The position numbers and the translations under genes were made by a program. Below are positions 58,891 to 64,000 of a stretch of DNA of 64,000 nt, piece by piece (within the stretch, counting starts at the first letter, position 1; each line of letters opens with the position of its first letter). This DNA comes from Brevundimonas naejangsanensis DSM 23858 (lineage in GTDB: Bacteria > Pseudomonadota > Alphaproteobacteria > Caulobacterales > Caulobacteraceae): the NCBI RefSeq assembly GCF_000421705.1, contig NZ_ATXN01000005.1, positions 1-64,000 on the forward strand. Direction: 5' to 3'. The notes under the pieces were generated by a model. That model ran no database searches. It was not told where the DNA came from and saw only the letters and a program-made list of their open reading frames with translations.

Positions 58891-59553
58891 CTATCGACAG
58901 GCGACGACGCAAGCCTGCGCCAGCACCTCGGCGGAATCGATCAGCGGCGCGCTAATGTCCGCCTGATCCAGCAGCAGCGGCACCTCGGTGCAACCGCCGA
59001 TCACCGCCTCGGCGCCTGCCGCGATCAGGGCCTGCGCCAGATCACGCATGGCCGCCCGCTGTCCGGGGCCGACGTCGCCCGCCTTCACCGCGAACACGAC
59101 CTGCATGAACCGCTCCTGTTCGGCGGGGGAGGGGGCGACCATCGCCAGTCCTTCGGCGTCCAGAGCCCCGGCATAGAGCCGCATCCCGCCCGGCGTGGCC
59201 AGCACCCCGACCCGCCGCGCCCCGGTCCCAGCCGCCGCCCTGGCCGTTTCCGCCACCATGTCGATGAAGGGCAGGCCCGCCGCGCGGATGGCGTCGGCAT
59301 GGGCGTGGGCCGTATTGCACGGCATGGCCAGCACCTGCGCTCCCGCCGTCTTCAGCGCCTGCGCCATCTGCCCCAGCGCCTGTCCCGCCGCCTCGGGCTG
59401 GGTATGGCGATTGGGCACCTGAGGATTGATGTCGGCGATGACCCGCACATGGTCCTCGTCGCCCGCTGCCGGGGTCAGGGCCTGCACCCGCGCCAGAAAG
59501 GCGACGCTCGCCGCCGGTCCCATCCCGCCCAGAACGCCCAGAATACGACTCAT
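58891..59553 (-). CDS. Aspartate/glutamate racemase-family protein
   Basis: A 220-residue PLP-independent racemase. The first catalytic Cys is in LAMPCNTAHAHADAI and the second in VIGGCTEVPLLL, as in Asp/Glu racemases (RacX/YgeA type). GVLGGMGPAASVAFLARV is the characteristic N-terminus. It could make D-aspartate or D-glutamate or another D-amino acid. ATG at 59553 with GGGAGA 5 nt upstream; the longer frame has no ribosome site. Convergent with 58603-58887. Confidence 0.9.
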   Translation of the reverse strand: MSRILGVLGGMGPAASVAFLARVQALTPAAGDEDHVRVIADINPQVPNRHTQPEAAGQALGQMAQALKTAGAQVLAMPCNTAHAHADAIRAAGLPFIDMVAETARAAAGTGARRVGVLATPGGMRLYAGALDAEGLAMVAPSPAEQERFMQVVFAVKAGDVGPGQRAAMRDLAQALIAAGAEAVIGGCTEVPLLLDQADISAPLIDSAEVLAQACVVACR

Positions 59554-60098
59554 CTCGATCTCCCGGCGGCGCGTCCGCTTCAGGCGGCTCTCATGCGGCC
59601 GGAAGGCGTTGGAGGTAAAGCCCGCCTGCGCAACCAAAGCTTCAAAAACCATGGTTCGCAGTTTTACTCATCTTTGATTTTAGGGTTCCACCCCGTCAGC
59701 TTCTTGAAAGTGATGCGATGCTTTTGATAGCCAAGTCACCAATCATGGCCCGGGCGTAGTTCCCGTTAGATGCGGAAATAAGATTGCCTGCCGGATTAAC
59801 GGCAGTATCAGCGGGCGGGGCTGTGCTGCACCTGCAGCGCCGTCGTCGCATCGCCTGATCCGCAGGGGGCGCAGGTCGAAGAAGACGCCTGTTCGATAAA
59901 GATGGCTAACGCCGTGCGCTGGACGGAACCAACCAGCGGCTTGTTGGTTCTCACAGTCGGACCCGTCGGACGCCCCCCCAATCCCGACGAAGTCTGCGGC
60001 GGCCCGGCCTTAACGCCCCCCGACTGAGAAGCCGGGCCGCCCCCTCTCCCTCCTGAAGCCGTCGCGCTTGACCTGCCGTACAGACGGGCTAGGGTCGC
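59554..60098. other. 545-bp gap without a supported gene, upstream of the TPP riboswitch
   Basis: Composition is less GC-rich in the first 150 bp. Two hairpins stand out: CTGCCG/CGGCAG near 59790 and a perfect 8-bp GAACCAAC/GTTGGTTC (59926-59950, 9-nt loop). The minus-strand frames here are short or run into the riboswitch, so none is called. The promoter for thiC must lie near the end of this stretch, but no clear -35/-10 pair was identified. Confidence 0.5.
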
Positions 60099-62184
<2,086 letters not shown>

Positions 62185-62192
62185 TCGAGTGG

Positions 62193-63620
62193 TTAGCGCT
62201 TGCTGGCTGACTTTTGACGGCGCGCGTCGACATATTCGATCGAGCTTGCCGTCAGGCCAGCTGCCTCAGCCTTTTTCTGAGCGGCTTGGATTTTCCTCAA
62301 CTTCATTCCCATGCCACCAACATCAACCACAAGAAACACTCCGGAGGCATTCTTAGACGCGGCCTTATAAACTTCCAATTGTTTGCTATATCCGTGCTCA
62401 ACTTGGCCCTTCGACAACTTAATCTCCACCAGAACTCTACCGCTAAAACCGGTTGAGAATTTGAAGTCGACGGGTCCACCTCCACTGTTCGTCTCGGGCG
62501 AAATATCAACGTCATTGACGGCACATATTACATTCGCCACTGCAAAAAACAGGAGCTGTGCCGCTCTCTCATGGCGAGGCTCTTGTCCATGCCACAGCAG
62601 TTCCCAGAGGTTATTGTCCTCCACGAGCGAGCGAAATTGCGCCACGATCTCAAGAACGGTCGCCCTAAGCGTATCTTGGTTCTTTTTCGTGGGCGCTGCG
62701 ATTAGGCCGACATAATTGTCCCGGTTCTCGGCCAGCACCTTTCGGAAGGTGAAAAGGCCATCCAAGTCCGCTTTCTCGTCATAAGATTCGCTCGCGTTGG
62801 CGACCGCAGAAAGAAGACGCCTCATATTCTCTGGAGAGTCGAACGCTGCCTTTCGCATTGCGGCTTTGCGTTCCGATACGGTGGCCTTGGACCAATTCCC
62901 GAACAGTTTATTCACGGCATCGCGAAGTTCTTTTACCTCTAGAATGACACGAGAAACGTCTGCCCAGTCGGTCGCTAGTGGCAAATCACGAAGCACGTCC
63001 CTCGGTACGAGGAGCACCGGCTCATTCGACCGATATGGGTTCTTCGGAAGCTTGGCATTTTCGTAAAGATCACCAAACTGCGTGACTTTAATACTATTCG
63101 CCTCTGCAAACTGCTTAGTAATTTTGCAAAGCGCAGGCAGCAGAGCATTGGTTGTCATGTCGCTGAGCGTGTCAGGTCCGACCCCATCCTCAAACAAACC
63201 CATGAGGGGGATAACGTTGGGGTTCTTCTCCCCTAATGTGATGATCTCTTTCGCGGTTTTCAGGATGTTATTTCGGAGCCATTCCGGTCTATCCGCGCCA
63301 GACGTACTGGCACCGCCATAGCCCAGACCAGTCTCGGACCGCTCATCAAGGTTAAGCGCCTTATAGGCGGCACGCCACGCGACATCACCTTCTGTGGCTG
63401 AAACCTCAAGCAGTTCAAGTACGTCCTGGAAGCTCTTCTTGAGCAACTTTATCCCATCGGCCCGCATGACCGGATTTTGGCTTTTTCCGATTAGCAGCGG
63501 GTCAATGAAAAGCTTCGTATCCGAATTGAGGATCGGGTCCATGAGACCCGCCTTGTCCAATAGCTTTGGATCAATCCCGAACTTCTGAGAGAATAGAATG
63601 GGTTGGGTTAGCTTTGCCAT
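62193..63620 (-). CDS. Putative PD-(D/E)XK nuclease-fold protein, possibly defence-related
   Basis: A 475-residue protein of no family I recognise. Base composition is visibly lower in GC than the neighbours and codon use less biased, suggesting transfer. N-terminal sequence has the motif NSDTKLFIDPLLIGKS. The C-terminal 130 residues resemble a RecB-like PD-(D/E)XK nuclease: Glu351 in a helix (HERAAQLLFFAVANV), Asp385 (PVDFKF), Glu399-Ile-Lys401 (VLVEIKLSKG) and a QxxxY-type motif at 414-418 (QLEVY). A middle helical region (about 210-340) has no recognisable domain. Convergent with thiC, 8 bp apart, and unaccompanied by methylase or helicase genes in the window. Confidence 0.7.
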   Translation of the reverse strand: MAKLTQPILFSQKFGIDPKLLDKAGLMDPILNSDTKLFIDPLLIGKSQNPVMRADGIKLLKKSFQDVLELLEVSATEGDVAWRAAYKALNLDERSETGLGYGGASTSGADRPEWLRNNILKTAKEIITLGEKNPNVIPLMGLFEDGVGPDTLSDMTTNALLPALCKITKQFAEANSIKVTQFGDLYENAKLPKNPYRSNEPVLLVPRDVLRDLPLATDWADVSRVILEVKELRDAVNKLFGNWSKATVSERKAAMRKAAFDSPENMRRLLSAVANASESYDEKADLDGLFTFRKVLAENRDNYVGLIAAPTKKNQDTLRATVLEIVAQFRSLVEDNNLWELLWHGQEPRHERAAQLLFFAVANVICAVNDVDISPETNSGGGPVDFKFSTGFSGRVLVEIKLSKGQVEHGYSKQLEVYKAASKNASGVFLVVDVGGMGMKLRKIQAAQKKAEAAGLTASSIEYVDARRQKSASKR

Positions 63621-63832
63621 TTCACCAATCTACCCTGGAAAACGTCGTTATCAAGCCTGTGTCGTGCAACCCATGCCTACCCTCGCCCTCCTCGCCGGGC
63701 CGTCGCGCCGCCGAGATGGCCAAACACGGCACGCGCGAAGAGCAATCCGGCAAGTTCCTGGCCCCGGCTGGAAAGGTCACCGGGACGACGCCGCGCCCAA
63801 GCTGGAACCCAGGTGCAAACGCGCCTGATCCC
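63621..63832. other. Intergenic stretch without a supported gene
   Basis: Contains the upstream region of the nuclease-like gene (minus strand). A plus-strand frame from 63716 begins MAKHGTREEQSGKFLAPAGK and runs out of the window through the repeat. It has gene-like codon bias for about 40 codons and may be a remnant, but it has no ribosome site. Confidence 0.4.
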
Positions 63833-64000
63833 CTTCTTTCGTCATCCTCCGGCAAGCCGCGTCTTCGCGGCGCAGACCGGGGGACCCAGCGGCGCGCGAG
63901 AGCGCGAAACGCCCGCGCGCCGCGCCGCCACGAAGATCGCCTTCGGCGCCGCTGGGTCCCCCGATCTCGCTCCGCTCGTCGGAGGATGACGAAAGGAAGA
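63833..64000. repeat. Dispersed inverted repeat, family C (at least 168 bp, may continue past window)
   Basis: The outer ends TTTCGTCATCCTCCG and CGGAGGATGACGAAA are perfect inverted copies. The inner arms GGGGGACCCAGCGGCGC and its complement GCGCCGCTGGGTCCCCC also pair. Between them is a GC-rich core. The structure is like a REP/BIME or MITE-type element. Confidence 0.75.

Noticed and set aside
62193..62230. Lower-GC region after thiC as an integrated element with att site
   Set aside because: No integrase, tRNA or flanking direct repeat was found at either boundary, so only a lone transferred gene can be supported.
63716..63830. Plus-strand frame MAKHGTREEQSGK as a gene
   Set aside because: No ribosome site, no family recognised, and after about 40 codons it runs into a palindromic repeat and out of the window; at most a remnant.

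Overview
The window is GC-rich chromosomal DNA from an alphaproteobacterium, most likely the Caulobacteraceae and probably Brevundimonas or a close relative. This rests on gene content and order: the block rnd-lptC-lptA-lptB-rpoN-hpf-ptsN, an Hsp20 gene followed by a DUF1150 gene, cobW overlapping a DUF2093 gene, a large TonB-dependent receptor, Caulobacter-like motA, and many small Ala/Pro-rich lipoproteins. The species call is inference from memory of these families; no database search was run.

Layout. 1-3.8 kb: the 3' end of an OmpA-type porin gene, UDP-glucose dehydrogenase, an OmpA/glycine-zipper lipoprotein and a heat-shock pair behind a sigma32-like promoter. 3.8-9.3 kb (minus strand): RNase D, the LPS-export genes lptC/A/B, sigma-54, the ribosome hibernation factor and PtsN. 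9.4-11.4 kb: tRNA-Leu(CAG), a GNAT acetyltransferase, and ribosomal proteins L21 and L27. 11.5-14.7 kb: a metal-homeostasis cluster (membrane permease, CDF transporter, COG0523 GTPase, DUF2093) with a Zur-like box. 14.7-29.3 kb: hydrolase, WD40 protein, MtgA, a TadG-like vWA protein, an oxygenase, PhaB-type reductase, alcohol dehydrogenase, DUF72, a ClpP-fold-like secreted protein, a TSUP permease, GshA and RsmE. 29.3-38.2 kb: an ABC1/UbiB kinase, a MerR-acyl-CoA dehydrogenase operon, DoxX, SelO and NhaA. 38.4-49.9 kb: TonB receptor, RND efflux pair, MnmC, lipoproteins and MotA. 50-64 kb: acyl-CoA synthetase, a sorbosone-dehydrogenase-like lipoprotein, an ABC-2 exporter, RNase T2, Asp/Glu racemase, a TPP riboswitch with thiC, and a compositionally foreign gene that looks like a PD-(D/E)XK nuclease.

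Between the genes lie at least three families of dispersed palindromic repeats (about 72 bp, about 146-174 bp, and at least 168 bp). A 51-bp palindrome is also embedded in frame in selO. One repeat separates two acyl-CoA dehydrogenase genes and is flanked by an 8-bp duplication; removing it would restore a 2-nt operon gap. Three copies of a 14-bp motif (TTGACSTWACGTCR) lie upstream of the acyl-CoA synthetase and the TonB receptor, and a related MerR-type palindrome lies upstream of the acyl-CoA dehydrogenase operon.

Most of the window is ordinary housekeeping chromosome. The best candidates for something undescribed are the lone nuclease-like gene after thiC, the in-frame palindromic element in selO, and the repeat inserted in the fatty-acid operon.
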